The notes beneath the pieces were generated by a model, which was given only the letters and a program-made list of their open reading frames with translations, ran no database searches and was not told where the DNA came from. This document shows positions 43,052 to 52,064 of a DNA stretch of 64,000 nt, in pieces (the stretch's first letter is position 1; every line of letters begins with the position of its first letter). Made by a program: the position numbers and the translations under genes. Source of the stretch: Eubacterium sp. (GTDB taxonomy: Bacteria; Bacillota; Clostridia; Lachnospirales; Lachnospiraceae); NCBI GenBank assembly GCA_017938215.1, contig JAGBBZ010000023.1, forward strand, positions 1-64,000. Direction: 5' to 3'.

Positions 43052-45109
43052 ATGTACAAAAACACAAGAAAAAAACTGGCAAAAGTATTGGCTTTTACAT
43101 TGGCTTCCGCATTGGTGATGCCAAGTGTATTTTCGACAGAAGCACAAGCAGCACCAGCACTGAAATTGAGCAAAAAGAAAGTGACGATTTCGGTGGGAGA
43201 AGCAGCCAAGATAAAAGTGAAAAAAATCAAGGCAAAAAAGATAAAAAAATTGACAGTCAAGGTCAATAAGAAAGCAATTGCTACCGTAAAGAAAAGCGGA
43301 AAAACAGCGTTTAAGATTGCTGGAAAAAAAGCTGGAAAAGCAGTTGTTACTGTAAAAGTAAAAACTGCCAAGAAGACAATGACACAAAAAGTAAAAGTAA
43401 CAGTAAAAAAGGTGGAAAAGAAGGGAATCGAAACACCATTACCAACGGCTACGTCAAGTGGGGGGGCTACGCTAACTCCAACCGTAACACCGAGTGCAAC
43501 GCCGTTAATAAATTACACGGAGACTTTTGATACAAATACAGGTTTGTGGTCTGCGAAGAGTGGTTCCACCATAGCGATTTCCAATGAAGCACATACCGGA
43601 GCAGGAGCGCTTTTGGTGTCGAGAAATCAAGCTGGAAATCAAGGTATTTGCATGGATATGACAAATCGCATCGCAAGTCCGATGTATACGTTGATATTTT
43701 GGGCGAAGAGTTTAGATACCAATGCATCCGCAGCGGAGACGATGGAATTGAAGATTACTGGTACATATAAAAAAGAGGCTCATTTGCAAGAAGTGACAGA
43801 GTGTTATCCGGCAGATACAACCTACACGATTCAAAAGGGGGAATGGACCCGTGTGGAAGTAGAGTTTGCGCTTCCTCTACATGTGATTTATTATACCCTT
43901 AATATTGAGGCAGTGGGAAATAATGCAAGTTCCTATCTCATTGATGATTTATGTCTTAGCCTTCCTTCAAGAGGGGAACCAGAAAGACAACCAAGCATCC
44001 GAGACACCTACGCCCAAGTTGGCTTGGAAAACTTTGGTGTAGTGGTAACCGATGATCAGCTTTTGAACGACAACGTCATGAATTTTACCAAAGCACAGTA
44101 CAGTAGCGTTACATTGCCAAAGCAGATGTCACCAGATGCCATGATCGAAAGAGAAAATACGATTTTGGCGGATTCTGTGGCAGCAGCAGATTACATTGTC
44201 AACGACACCTATGGAACACGAGAAGGGAATCAGGATGCCGAAGGAAATGCCATTTTACCATGCATTGATTTTACCTATGTGGATAAGGCCATGAGACTTG
44301 CACAGGAAAATGGATTGAAGCTTCGTTATTCTACCTTGTTGGATGAAGCAAAAATCCCGGCGCATTTTTACACGGAGGGGTACAGTACGGCGGAAGATGC
44401 TGTGGTTGTAACGGATGCAGACACATTAAGCGAGCGAAAGGAAATGTACGTCCGCACAGTGATGAATCACATACTGAATAGTCCATATGTGGATACTCTT
44501 TATGCTGTGGATGTGGTTCGTGATTATATGCATGGCGAGAATGCGGTGACGGATTCGGAGGAAGTGAAAAATGCTTTTGTTTGGGCGTACGACGAGCTTG
44601 TGAAAGCAGGAAAAACAGAGCAGATTTCCTTGTTCTATAGCGACTATAATACCTATGAACCGGGAGTGGCAGAGCAGATTATCCAGTTAATCAACCATGT
44701 CAATTCCGCAGGAAAGATTTGTGCTGGTGTAGCCATGCAATCTCATTTTGATGATGAACACGCTACTGTGGAGAATTTTGAAACGGCATTGCAGGCATTC
44801 GCGGAACAGAACTATGAAATTCAGATTACGGAGCTCAGAGTAACGAACATTGGTACCGTGGATGCGGATACGGATCATGAGGAAAAAATGCGAGTATGGA
44901 ATGCCAGTGCCGAGGTATATTCGGATATTATGACAGCGATTCTTCGACAGAGAAGGGAAGGAGCGAACATTTCTTCTGTAACGCTTGATAGTCTAACGGA
45001 TGCAACGTCAGAAAAAGAAGATCGGGCACCAGTACTTTTTGGAGCATATCTGGATGAAGAAAAGCCTGCCTTTGATGCAGTGATCGATGCGGCATCGAAT
45101 GAGCAATAA
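43052..45109 (+). CDS. Secreted GH10-like xylanase homologue with altered active site
   Basis: 685 residues. Signal peptide (ending TEAQAAPA), a Lys-rich Ig-like (Big_2 type) domain of about residues 33-125, a Pro/Thr linker, a CBM_4_9-like module (YTETFDTNTGLWSAKSGSTI) and a C-terminal GH10 barrel (about 310-680). Barrel landmarks: GVAMQSHF, the nucleophile in QITELRV (Glu594), and APVLFGAYLDEEKPAFDAV. The acid/base position, usually VNE, reads VVRDY (Arg490-Asp491), and the RGHTLVWH and VTxWGL segments are also replaced. It may bind rather than cleave xylan, or act on another substrate. Confidence 0.82.
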   Translation: MYKNTRKKLAKVLAFTLASALVMPSVFSTEAQAAPALKLSKKKVTISVGEAAKIKVKKIKAKKIKKLTVKVNKKAIATVKKSGKTAFKIAGKKAGKAVVTVKVKTAKKTMTQKVKVTVKKVEKKGIETPLPTATSSGGATLTPTVTPSATPLINYTETFDTNTGLWSAKSGSTIAISNEAHTGAGALLVSRNQAGNQGICMDMTNRIASPMYTLIFWAKSLDTNASAAETMELKITGTYKKEAHLQEVTECYPADTTYTIQKGEWTRVEVEFALPLHVIYYTLNIEAVGNNASSYLIDDLCLSLPSRGEPERQPSIRDTYAQVGLENFGVVVTDDQLLNDNVMNFTKAQYSSVTLPKQMSPDAMIERENTILADSVAAADYIVNDTYGTREGNQDAEGNAILPCIDFTYVDKAMRLAQENGLKLRYSTLLDEAKIPAHFYTEGYSTAEDAVVVTDADTLSERKEMYVRTVMNHILNSPYVDTLYAVDVVRDYMHGENAVTDSEEVKNAFVWAYDELVKAGKTEQISLFYSDYNTYEPGVAEQIIQLINHVNSAGKICAGVAMQSHFDDEHATVENFETALQAFAEQNYEIQITELRVTNIGTVDADTDHEEKMRVWNASAEVYSDIMTAILRQRREGANISSVTLDSLTDATSEKEDRAPVLFGAYLDEEKPAFDAVIDAASNEQ

Positions 45110-45121
45110 TTCGGAAAAAAC

Positions 45122-45151
45122 TTTACAAAAGGGGAGTCCCTCTTGTATACT
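45122..45151 (+). promoter_or_regulatory. Promoter of the decarboxylase-rsmI block
   Basis: TTTACA (45122-45127), 18-base spacer, TATACT (45146-45151), 85 bases before the decarboxylase start. Confidence 0.65.
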
Positions 45152-45235
45152 ATAAGCAAGGTCAACGGAAGACGTTTGAATCCCGTTGGCCTTGTTCGTA
45201 TATATGGCAAAGCGCCAATGGAATTGGAGACGAGG

Positions 45236-46647
45236 ATGAAGAAACATTTATACACCATGCTTTCGGAGTATGCCACAGAAGATGTGCTGCCGATGCACAT
45301 GCCGGGGCATAAGCGAAATCATGCATTTCAAATGAAAAATCCATATGAGTTAGATATTACGGAGATTACCGGATTTGACAATCTCCATCATCCGGAGGGC
45401 GTCCTTCGGGAGTTGATGGATCATGTGACCAAATGCTATGGTTCGGAACAGTCGTATCTGCTTGTTAATGGAAGCACCTGCGGGATTTTGGCATCCTTGA
45501 CGGCGTGTTGCCGGCGGGGGGATCGGATATTGGTGGCGAGAAATTGTCACAAATCCGTGTACAATGCCATTCGACTGTTGGAATTGCGACCGGTGTATTT
45601 GTTTCCGGACGGAGATGGTGGCGAGATGGAGCATTTGGGAATCGCCGGAAGTATTCGGAAAGAAGCGGTGGCAGAAATGTTGCAGCGATATCCGGATGTT
45701 GCTTGTGTGATGATCACTTCCCCCACTTATGAAGGAATCGTGTCCTCGGTAAGTGAAATTGCCGAGGTGGTGCATGAGAAGGGGATTCCTTTGATTGTGG
45801 ATGAGGCTCATGGGGCGCATTTCAGTGGCACCAGGCGTTTCCAAAGACAGCGCTGGAAGAGGGGGCGGATCTTGTAATTGAAAGTTTACATAAAACCTTG
45901 CCGGCCTTTACTCAGACAGGAGTGTTGCATGCCAGGTTTCAATGGGTAACGAAAACACAGTTGGAATGGGCATTGCAGACGTATCAATCCAGCAGTCCGT
46001 CGTATCTGCTTATGGCGAGTATAGACCGTTGTTTTCACTATTTGGAGCAGGAAGGAGAGGCTGCTTTTGGCCGATATGTAAAAAATCTGGAAGCATTTCG
46101 AGAAAAAATGAATACCTTAAAGTATCTGGCTCTTTTTGAAACACCACAAAAAGAAATTTCTAAAATTGTTATTACAACAGATGCCGTGGGTGTTACCGGG
46201 CAGGAATTTGCCGATATATTGTATAAGGATTTTCAAATTGAATTAGAGATGAGCTGCGGAAATTATTGCATTGCCATGACCAGTGTGTGTGATGAAGCGG
46301 CGAGCTTTGAACGGTTCGCACAGGCATTGCTGGTGCTGGATGGTAAGATGGGAAAAATGGTTCAGAAAGCCGAGCGTTCACATTCGACATTTCGTTATAC
46401 GTGGCAACAGCCAGAACGTGTGAAATACAGTTTCGAAGTGCCAACTTGTGACACAGAGACCATTGTTCTTAAGAAGGCAGCAGGAAGAATTGCGGCGAAG
46501 GATATTTATTTGTATCCGCCGGGGATTCCCATTATTGTAGCGGGAGAACGCATTTCAGAGGATATTGTAACATTGCTTCTTGCCGGTCAGCAGGCGGGTT
46601 ATGAGGTAAAAGGGGTAGATCATGGAACTACGGAGGTGCTACGATAG
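45236..46647 (+). pseudogene. Orn/Lys/Arg decarboxylase (YaaO-like), broken by a one-base deletion
   Basis: The N-terminal part (ATG 45236, site GGAG) reads LPMHMPGHKRNHAF, NGSTCGILASLTAC and IVDEAHGAHF, a fold-type I PLP decarboxylase. After 45823 the frame is lost and stops at 45877. One missing C restores HFQWHQAFPKTALEEGADLV and joins the second frame, which holds the PLP lysine motif ESLHKTLPAFTQ and a full C-terminal domain (PPGIPIIVAGERIS). Both halves are otherwise intact, so the lesion is recent or a sequence error. Position next to a kinase, yaaR and holB matches Bacillus yaaO. Confidence 0.88.
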
Positions 46648-46676
46648 CACTGTTTTTTGAAATGGAGGTTGATCGA

Positions 46677-47264
46677 ATGGGAAAATTATTTGTAATCATG
46701 GGTAAAAGCGCCACAGGAAAAGATTCTTTGTATCAGGAAATCGTTAAGAGACATCCGGAATTGCAGGAGATTGTCAGTTATACAACGCGACCAATCCGTG
46801 CTGGAGAGACATACGGAAAAGAGTATTTTTTTGTATCCAAAGAAGAGATGCATGAGATGAGAGAACAGGGGAAACTCATTGAATGTCGCAAGTATGATAC
46901 CGTGCATGGACCTTGGTTTTATTTTACAGCGGATGACGGGCAGATTGATTTAAAAGCAGATAAAAAGTACATTTTGATTTCTACCTTGGAAGGCTATGAA
47001 AAGTTGCAAAGTTTTTATGGTATTGAAAATATCGTGCCGATTTATATCGAGGTGGATGATCTGGTGCGACTGGAGCGAGCCTTGGTGCGGGAAAAATTGC
47101 AAAAAAGCCCTTGTGCACAAGAGTTGTGTCGTCGCTTTATGGCGGATGAGGAAGATTTCGATAAAGAGAAATTAAAGATGGCTGGTATTGAGCGAAGAAT
47201 CCGAAACGATGATTTTGACGAGGCAGTGGAAAATATTGAGAAACTTATATCCAATATAGGCTAG
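46677..47264 (+). CDS. Guanylate kinase-like protein
   Basis: 195 residues from ATG 46677 (site GGAGG, 8 bases). The guanylate-kinase module is shown by SYTTRPIRAGETYGKEYFFV followed by SKEEMHEM. The P-loop is GKSATGKDSL instead of the usual GPSGVGKGT, and the HGNYYGT region of true guanylate kinases reads VHGPWFYF. It therefore belongs to a divergent branch. In Bacillus this slot holds tmk and yaaQ; here the kinase-like gene occupies it between yaaO-like and yaaR. The substrate could be GMP or another nucleotide. Confidence 0.82.
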   Translation: MGKLFVIMGKSATGKDSLYQEIVKRHPELQEIVSYTTRPIRAGETYGKEYFFVSKEEMHEMREQGKLIECRKYDTVHGPWFYFTADDGQIDLKADKKYILISTLEGYEKLQSFYGIENIVPIYIEVDDLVRLERALVREKLQKSPCAQELCRRFMADEEDFDKEKLKMAGIERRIRNDDFDEAVENIEKLISNIG

Positions 47265-47281
47265 CGGATGTCGTCAAAAAA

Positions 47282-47290
47282 TGGTATAAT
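47282..47290 (+). promoter_or_regulatory. Extended -10 promoter before yaaR
   Basis: TGGTATAAT (47282-47290) is a perfect -10 box with the TGN extension; no good -35 is seen 17 bases upstream. Confidence 0.5.
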
Positions 47291-47366
47291 AGATAGAAGG
47301 CTTGTGGAATAAAGTGATTTCATAGTGTTCTTGTTACAAGATAGAAGCAGGGAAGGAGATGAGTAG

Positions 47367-47807
47367 GTGGATATAAAGATTGATCCGATGCAGCAGACGA
47401 TACAAACCACAGCGACAAAGCATACCCAGAATACGGGCGAAGATTTCAAATTCACCTTGATGAGCTCCATCGAAGAAGAGGGCTTGTCGGCACGTCTTTC
47501 CCTGATGATGCAAGATATTACGATGCAAGGGAAAAAGCTGAGTAAGCATATGGACGTCCGAGATATGAAGCATTATCGGAAGTTGATTCAAGAGTTTATG
47601 AATGAGATTGTGAATCGATCCCATAAGTTTAGCAGAGAAAACTTCTTGGATCGGCGAGGACGACATCGAGTGTATGGTATGATTAAGCGGGTTAATGCAG
47701 CGCTGGATGAGTTGGCTCAAGAATTGATGAAGGATGAGAAGGATCACCTTTCCATTTTGGGGAAAATTGACGAGATACGGGGATTGTTACTTGATATACT
47801 GACGTGA
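47367..47807 (+). CDS. yaaR: YaaR family protein (DUF327)
   Basis: 146 residues from GTG 47367 (site GGAAGGAG 8-15 bases upstream). Helical, charged protein with the family segments RLSLMMQDITMQGKKLSKHM, DMKHYRKLIQEFMNEIVNRS, FLDRRGRHRVYGMIKRVNAA and GKIDEIRGLLLDIL. Function unknown. The conserved neighbourhood yaaR-holB-ricT supports the call. Confidence 0.9.
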   Translation: MDIKIDPMQQTIQTTATKHTQNTGEDFKFTLMSSIEEEGLSARLSLMMQDITMQGKKLSKHMDVRDMKHYRKLIQEFMNEIVNRSHKFSRENFLDRRGRHRVYGMIKRVNAALDELAQELMKDEKDHLSILGKIDEIRGLLLDILT

Positions 47808-47846
47808 TGACCAGAGTGTCAGAAGTGAAAGATAGGAGGGCTGCTT

Positions 47847-48833
47847 ATGTTTTTGTTTTCAGAGATTATGGGACATGATGATATAAAGGAACATTTGCAA
47901 ATGGCGATTCGGGGAGACAAGCCATTTCACGCTTATATTTTTCAAGGTGAAGTGGGATGTGGTAAGGAAACCATGGCAAAAACCTTTGCGGCAGGGCTAC
48001 AATGTTCATCCGAGCAGGAGGGCAGACCTTGTGGTGAATGTCCATCGTGTAAGCAGATGGATTCGGGGAATCAGCCAGATGTCATCTGGGTAAATCGCGA
48101 GCTTTCCAGTATTGGCGTGGATGATATTCGTGAGAAAATCAATGGTTCCATCGCCATTAAGCCATTTTCCAGTCCATATAAGATTTATATTGTGCCGGAA
48201 GCAGAGCGAATGACGGAGGCGGCGCAAAATGCATTGTTGAAGACCATCGAAGAGCCACCGGAATATGGTATTATTATCCTTTTAACTAGTAATATCAATG
48301 CGCTTTTGCCAACGATTCAGTCCAGATGTTTGAAACTGGAATTTCGTCCACTGACGACAGCAACCATTGAAAAATATTTGATGGAAAAGTATCAGGTGGT
48401 GGATTATCGCGCTAGAACCAGTGCGATATTTGCGCAGGGAAATTTAGGAAAAGCCATCCGTTACATTGAGTCGGAGGATTTTGAAGAGAAAAAAGATAAA
48501 GTGCTAAAAATCCTAAAAAATGTGCATAATATGGATACCTCTGAAATTCTGGAGATTATTAAAGAAATCGGGGAAGACAAAGATAATGTAAAAGATTATA
48601 TTGACTTGATGGTTTTGTGGTATCGCGATGTGTTGCTATTTAAGGCGACGAAAAATATGAACCAGCTTGTGTTCCAAAGTGAGTTCAGCGCGATTTCTTC
48701 AGAAGCAAGCCATCGGGATTATGAAAAGCTGGAAGAGATTCTTCGAGCGTTTGATAAAGCCAAGTTGCGTCTCAAGGCTAATGTGAATTTTGAGGTAGCT
48801 ATGGAGCTTATGATCTTGGCGTTAAAACAATAG
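47847..48833 (+). CDS. holB: DNA polymerase III delta' subunit
   Basis: 328 residues, the clamp-loader subunit of the replicative polymerase. Walker A QGEVGCGKETMAKTFA is slightly off the P-loop ideal (GEVGCGKE), as in many delta' proteins. Zinc-module cysteines C-x8-C-x2-C-x2-C are in LQCSSEQEGRPCGECPSC, sensor region NALLKTIEEPPEYGIIILLT and arginine-finger SRC motif (TIQSRCLKLEFRPL). Located in the conserved yaaR-holB-ricT order. Confidence 0.95.
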   Translation: MFLFSEIMGHDDIKEHLQMAIRGDKPFHAYIFQGEVGCGKETMAKTFAAGLQCSSEQEGRPCGECPSCKQMDSGNQPDVIWVNRELSSIGVDDIREKINGSIAIKPFSSPYKIYIVPEAERMTEAAQNALLKTIEEPPEYGIIILLTSNINALLPTIQSRCLKLEFRPLTTATIEKYLMEKYQVVDYRARTSAIFAQGNLGKAIRYIESEDFEEKKDKVLKILKNVHNMDTSEILEIIKEIGEDKDNVKDYIDLMVLWYRDVLLFKATKNMNQLVFQSEFSAISSEASHRDYEKLEEILRAFDKAKLRLKANVNFEVAMELMILALKQ

Positions 48834-48850
48834 AAAGGCAGGATAATGAA

Positions 48851-49759
48851 TTGAAAATTATCATTGGAGTACGATTTCGTCAGGCAGGGAAAGTATACTA
48901 TTTTGATCCCGGCGACGAGAAAGATATAAAACGAGGAACTCATGTAATCGTGGAGACGGCGAAAGGTGTGGAGTACGGAACCGTAGTGCTTCCGCCGACG
49001 GAGATGCCAGAGGAGAAAATTGTGGCACCTTTGAAAGGGATTATTCGCATCGCTACGCCGGAGGACGAGGAAAGCGAGATGAAAAATCGTGAGAAGGAAA
49101 AGGAAGCGTTTTCCATTTGTCTTGAAAAGATTGCGAAGCATGAGCTTGAGATGAAGCTGATTGCGGCAGAATATACATTTGATAAGAATAAATTGTTGTT
49201 CTATTTTACTGCGGATGGACGAATTGATTTCCGTGAGTTGGTAAAGGATCTGGCTTCGGTATTTCGTACGAGAATTGAGCTTCGTCAGATTGGTGTAAGG
49301 GACGAGACAAAGCTTCGCGGAGGCATCGGTATTTGCGGTCGCGCACTTTGTTGTCACACCTATCTTTCTGAGTTTGCTCCAGTGTCTATTAAGATGGCAA
49401 AAGAGCAAAATCTTTCGTTGAATCCTACCAAGATTTCTGGTGTGTGTGGTCGTTTGATGTGTTGTCTGAAAAATGAGGAAGAGGCGTATGAAGAATTGAA
49501 TCGTAGTCTTCCGAATGTAGGCAGTCGCGTAAAAACACCAGAGGGGCTTACTGGTGAAGTGCAAAGTGTTAGCGTTTTGAAGCAGAAAGTAAAAGTAATT
49601 GTGACATTGGAAAATGACGAGAAAGAGGTTCGTGAGTATCAGGTGGCAGAGCTGAAGTTTAAGAAGGAGCGCCGTCGCGAGCGTCATGACAATGATCATG
49701 ATAAGGAATTGAAGGCATTGGAAGCCATGGAGAAAAAGGAAGGTAAGTCGAAAATCTGA
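48851..49759 (+). CDS. ricT: PSP1 domain protein RicT (YaaT)
   Basis: 302 residues, TTG start 48851 (AAGGCAGGA upstream). PSP1 family with the key C-terminal cysteines in GGIGICGRALCCHTYLSEFA and SGVCGRLMCCLKNEEEAYEE. In Bacillus, RicT/YaaT forms the Y-complex with RicA and RicF, which carries iron-sulfur clusters and guides RNase Y processing, also affecting sporulation. The next gene overlaps by one base (TGATG). Confidence 0.94.
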   Translation: MKIIIGVRFRQAGKVYYFDPGDEKDIKRGTHVIVETAKGVEYGTVVLPPTEMPEEKIVAPLKGIIRIATPEDEESEMKNREKEKEAFSICLEKIAKHELEMKLIAAEYTFDKNKLLFYFTADGRIDFRELVKDLASVFRTRIELRQIGVRDETKLRGGIGICGRALCCHTYLSEFAPVSIKMAKEQNLSLNPTKISGVCGRLMCCLKNEEEAYEELNRSLPNVGSRVKTPEGLTGEVQSVSVLKQKVKVIVTLENDEKEVREYQVAELKFKKERRRERHDNDHDKELKALEAMEKKEGKSKI

Positions 49760-50496
49760 TGGAAGATAGAGAATTGCTTTTGGATGGAGAACGGTTGGAT
49801 GACCTGCAGCGAGACGGCTTGATGTTGATTCAGAACCCAAGCTGGTTTTGCTTTGGGATGGATGCCGTTCTTCTGTCTAGTTTTGTGAAAGCTGGAAAAG
49901 GTGCTCAGATGCTGGATCTTGGATGTGGAAATGGTATTATCCCGATTTTACTTTCTTCGAAGACACAGGGAGAACATTTTGAGGGGCTGGAAATCCAGGA
50001 AGATATTGCGGAAATGGCAAAACGAAGCGTTCGTTACAATCACTTGGAGGAACGCGTACATATAACCACAGGAGATATCAAAGAGGCATCCTCGTATTTT
50101 GAGGCGGCTTCTTTTGATGTTATCACTACGAATCCACCTTACATGATCGGGGATCATGGGCTGACGAATCCGACGGGTCATAAAGCCATAGCAAGGCATG
50201 AATTGTTATGTACGCTGGAGGATATTGTTCGTGAAAGCGCGAAACTCTTGAAACCAAGGGGACATTTCTTTATGGTGCACCGTCCGTTTCGTTTGAGCGA
50301 GATTATGAATACCATGACAAAATATCGCATCGAGCCGAAGCGCATGAGATTGGTGTATCCTTATGTGGATAAGGAGCCTAATATGGTGCTTATCGAGGGT
50401 GCCCGAGGGGGCAACTCCGGGATGGTGGTAGAGCCACCCTTGATCGTGTATGAATCGGTAAATGTATACACAAAAGAAGTGCGAGGTATGTATTAG
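49759..50496 (+). CDS. tRNA1(Val) adenine-N6-methyltransferase-like protein (YabB)
   Basis: 245 residues. SAM-binding motif I MLDLGCGNGIIPILLSS and the N6-adenine methylase signature TTNPPYMIG are clear. Member of the YabB/TrmN6 family; Bacillus yabB occupies the same place. Closing part FFMVHRPFRLSEIMNTMTKY is typical. Start ATG overlaps the ricT stop, so translation is coupled; rsmI follows after 21 bases. Confidence 0.92.
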   Translation: MEDRELLLDGERLDDLQRDGLMLIQNPSWFCFGMDAVLLSSFVKAGKGAQMLDLGCGNGIIPILLSSKTQGEHFEGLEIQEDIAEMAKRSVRYNHLEERVHITTGDIKEASSYFEAASFDVITTNPPYMIGDHGLTNPTGHKAIARHELLCTLEDIVRESAKLLKPRGHFFMVHRPFRLSEIMNTMTKYRIEPKRMRLVYPYVDKEPNMVLIEGARGGNSGMVVEPPLIVYESVNVYTKEVRGMY

Positions 50497-50517
50497 TAAG
50501 AAAGAAAGGCGAATGGA

Positions 50518-51369
50518 ATGTTATATTTGTGTGCGACGCCAATTGGAAATCTAGAGGATATTACGTTGCGTGTTCTACGGATTTTAGAAGAAGTGGATGT
50601 GATTGCAGCGGAAGATACCAGACAGACGATTAAGTTGTTGAATCATTTTGATATTAAGACACCTCTTGTTAGTTACCATGAACACAATAAATTTCAAAAG
50701 ACTCCGATTCTGGTGAAAGAACTTTTGGAAGGTAAAAATATCGCGTTGGTGACAGATGCAGGAACACCAGCGATTTCGGATCCAGGTGCGGATCTTGCTT
50801 TGGCTGCTTACGAGGCAGGTGTGGAGGTGACTTCGCTGCCGGGGGCTTCGGCGGTGGTGACGGCACTTACGTTATCCGGGCTGCCAACGAGACGGTTTGC
50901 CTTTGAAGGTTTTTTGCCTCAGGATAAGAAGGAGCGGGCAAGAGTATTGAAAAATCTTTGTAGCAGTACGTATACAACGGTGTTTTATGAGGCTCCTCAT
51001 CGTTTGGTCAAGACTTTGGAAGCGGTGGCGGAGGTGATTCCGGGAGAACGAAAAATCGCTGTGTGTAAGGAATTGACAAAACGTCATGAAACAGTGTTGC
51101 AATGTACCCTGGAGGAAGCGATTGCATATTTTCATGCCAATGAGCCCAAAGGCGAGTTCGTATTTGCGTTGGAAGGTGCCGATGCAAATGAGTTGGAAAA
51201 AGAAGAACAAAAGAAGTGGGATGATGTTTCGCTGGAGGAACATATGGAGCGGTATATGTCTCAGGGAATGGACCGAAAAGAGGCTATGAAGGCGGTGGCG
51301 AAGGATCGTGGGATGACGAAGAATCAGGTGTATAAAGGTTTGTTGGTTGATTCAGAAAAGAATAAGTAA
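50518..51369 (+). CDS. rsmI: 16S rRNA (cytidine1402-2'-O)-methyltransferase
   Basis: 283 residues, normal length. The tetrapyrrole-methylase-type fold is shown by LYLCATPIGNLEDITLRVL, VIAAEDTRQT, LVTDAGTPAISDPGADL and LPGASAVVTALTLSGL followed by FEGFLPQDKKERARVL. RsmI 2'-O-methylates C1402 in the decoding centre. It ends the conserved block before abrB. A nested inverted-repeat terminator-like element follows. Confidence 0.96.
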   Translation: MLYLCATPIGNLEDITLRVLRILEEVDVIAAEDTRQTIKLLNHFDIKTPLVSYHEHNKFQKTPILVKELLEGKNIALVTDAGTPAISDPGADLALAAYEAGVEVTSLPGASAVVTALTLSGLPTRRFAFEGFLPQDKKERARVLKNLCSSTYTTVFYEAPHRLVKTLEAVAEVIPGERKIAVCKELTKRHETVLQCTLEEAIAYFHANEPKGEFVFALEGADANELEKEEQKKWDDVSLEEHMERYMSQGMDRKEAMKAVAKDRGMTKNQVYKGLLVDSEKNK

Positions 51370-51374
51370 ACAAG

Positions 51375-51494
51375 AAAAATGGAATTCATATGTAATGCGC
51401 TCTTGCTCGACAAACGACGCAGCGGTACTAGAAACGCAAAAGACACGTTTCAAGGATCGGCGCGTTTGTAAGGTTACATACGGATTCCATTTTT
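51375..51494 (+). terminator. Long nested hairpin after rsmI, probable terminator
   Basis: AAAAATGGAATTCATATGTAA (51375-51395) pairs with 51474-51494 (one mismatch, one G-U), and the 3' arm ends in a run of T. The 78-base interior holds ACAAACG/CGTTTGT (51410-51416 with 51463-51469). The remaining part of the gap to abrB is AT-rich with a second hairpin serving abrB; no ORF is evident in 51370-51667. Confidence 0.7.
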
Positions 51495-51622
51495 CTATTA
51501 CCTTGCTTTTTTGCCAATGCAACAAGATGAAAGGAAAAAACCACCATCCCCTTTGCTTTCCACCATGGAGAGGAAATTTATAAAAATATGGAAAAAATTG
51601 GAAATAAATAGACAAAAGGAAA

Positions 51623-51648
51623 GGCAGGAGTCTAGGGGGGCTCCTGCC
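51623..51648 (-). terminator. abrB terminator
   Basis: GGCAGGAG/CTCCTGCC with a ten-base loop; on the minus strand it is followed by TTTCCTTTTGTC, 20 bases after the abrB stop. Confidence 0.75.
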
Positions 51649-51667
51649 ACACTAAAGTGATATATGA

Positions 51668-51925
51668 TTAAATTAAACCAGCTAGCTTTGATAATTTTTT
51701 GATGGATTTCTTAGAAACCATCAAACCTTCATATTCAACCAAATCGTCTGCTTGTTCGCCAGTGAAAACATCACATGCCGCATATTTCTTTAAAACAATT
51801 TGATTTCCTTCTGAATAAATCTGAATTGAATCTCTATCTGCAATTCCTAATGAACGTCTAAGTTCAATTGGAAGAGTGATTCGTCCGAGACGATCTAAAC
51901 GTCTTACAATTCCTGTGTCTTTCAT
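51668..51925 (-). CDS. AbrB/SpoVT-type transition-state regulator
   Basis: 85 residues. The swapped-hairpin DNA-binding domain is shown by GIVRRLDRLGRITLPIELRR, nearly the AbrB consensus. The C-terminal part (VFTGEQADDLVEYEGLMVSK) is typical of the longer AbrB/Abh proteins. ATG 51925 follows AAGGAG; the longer frame upstream has no site. In Bacillus AbrB represses post-exponential genes and sits beside rsmI (yabC), as here. Confidence 0.92.
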   Translation of the reverse strand: MKDTGIVRRLDRLGRITLPIELRRSLGIADRDSIQIYSEGNQIVLKKYAACDVFTGEQADDLVEYEGLMVSKKSIKKLSKLAGLI

Positions 51926-51984
51926 AAATGGAATCTCCTTCAATATGTAACCTATCAAGGTGTCGCGTCTCTTGATGTAGCTAT

Positions 51985-52013
51985 ATACTATCACAGTTTT
52001 GAGAATTGGTCAA
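51985..52013 (-). promoter_or_regulatory. Promoter of the abrB-like gene
   Basis: Minus strand TTGACC (52013-52008), 17-base spacer, TAGTAT (51990-51985). Confidence 0.72.
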
Positions 52014-52064
52014 TAAATTTCTTGTGAAAAAAAATAAAAGAAATATAAAAAAAGTCGAAGTATG

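Noticed and set aside
45815..45880. Programmed ribosomal frameshift in the decarboxylase
   Set aside because: No slippery heptamer or downstream pseudoknot is seen; a one-base deletion explains the break fully.
48719..49840. 373-codon open frame on the minus strand opposite holB/ricT/yabB
   Set aside because: Spans three well-supported plus-strand genes and shows no family motif.
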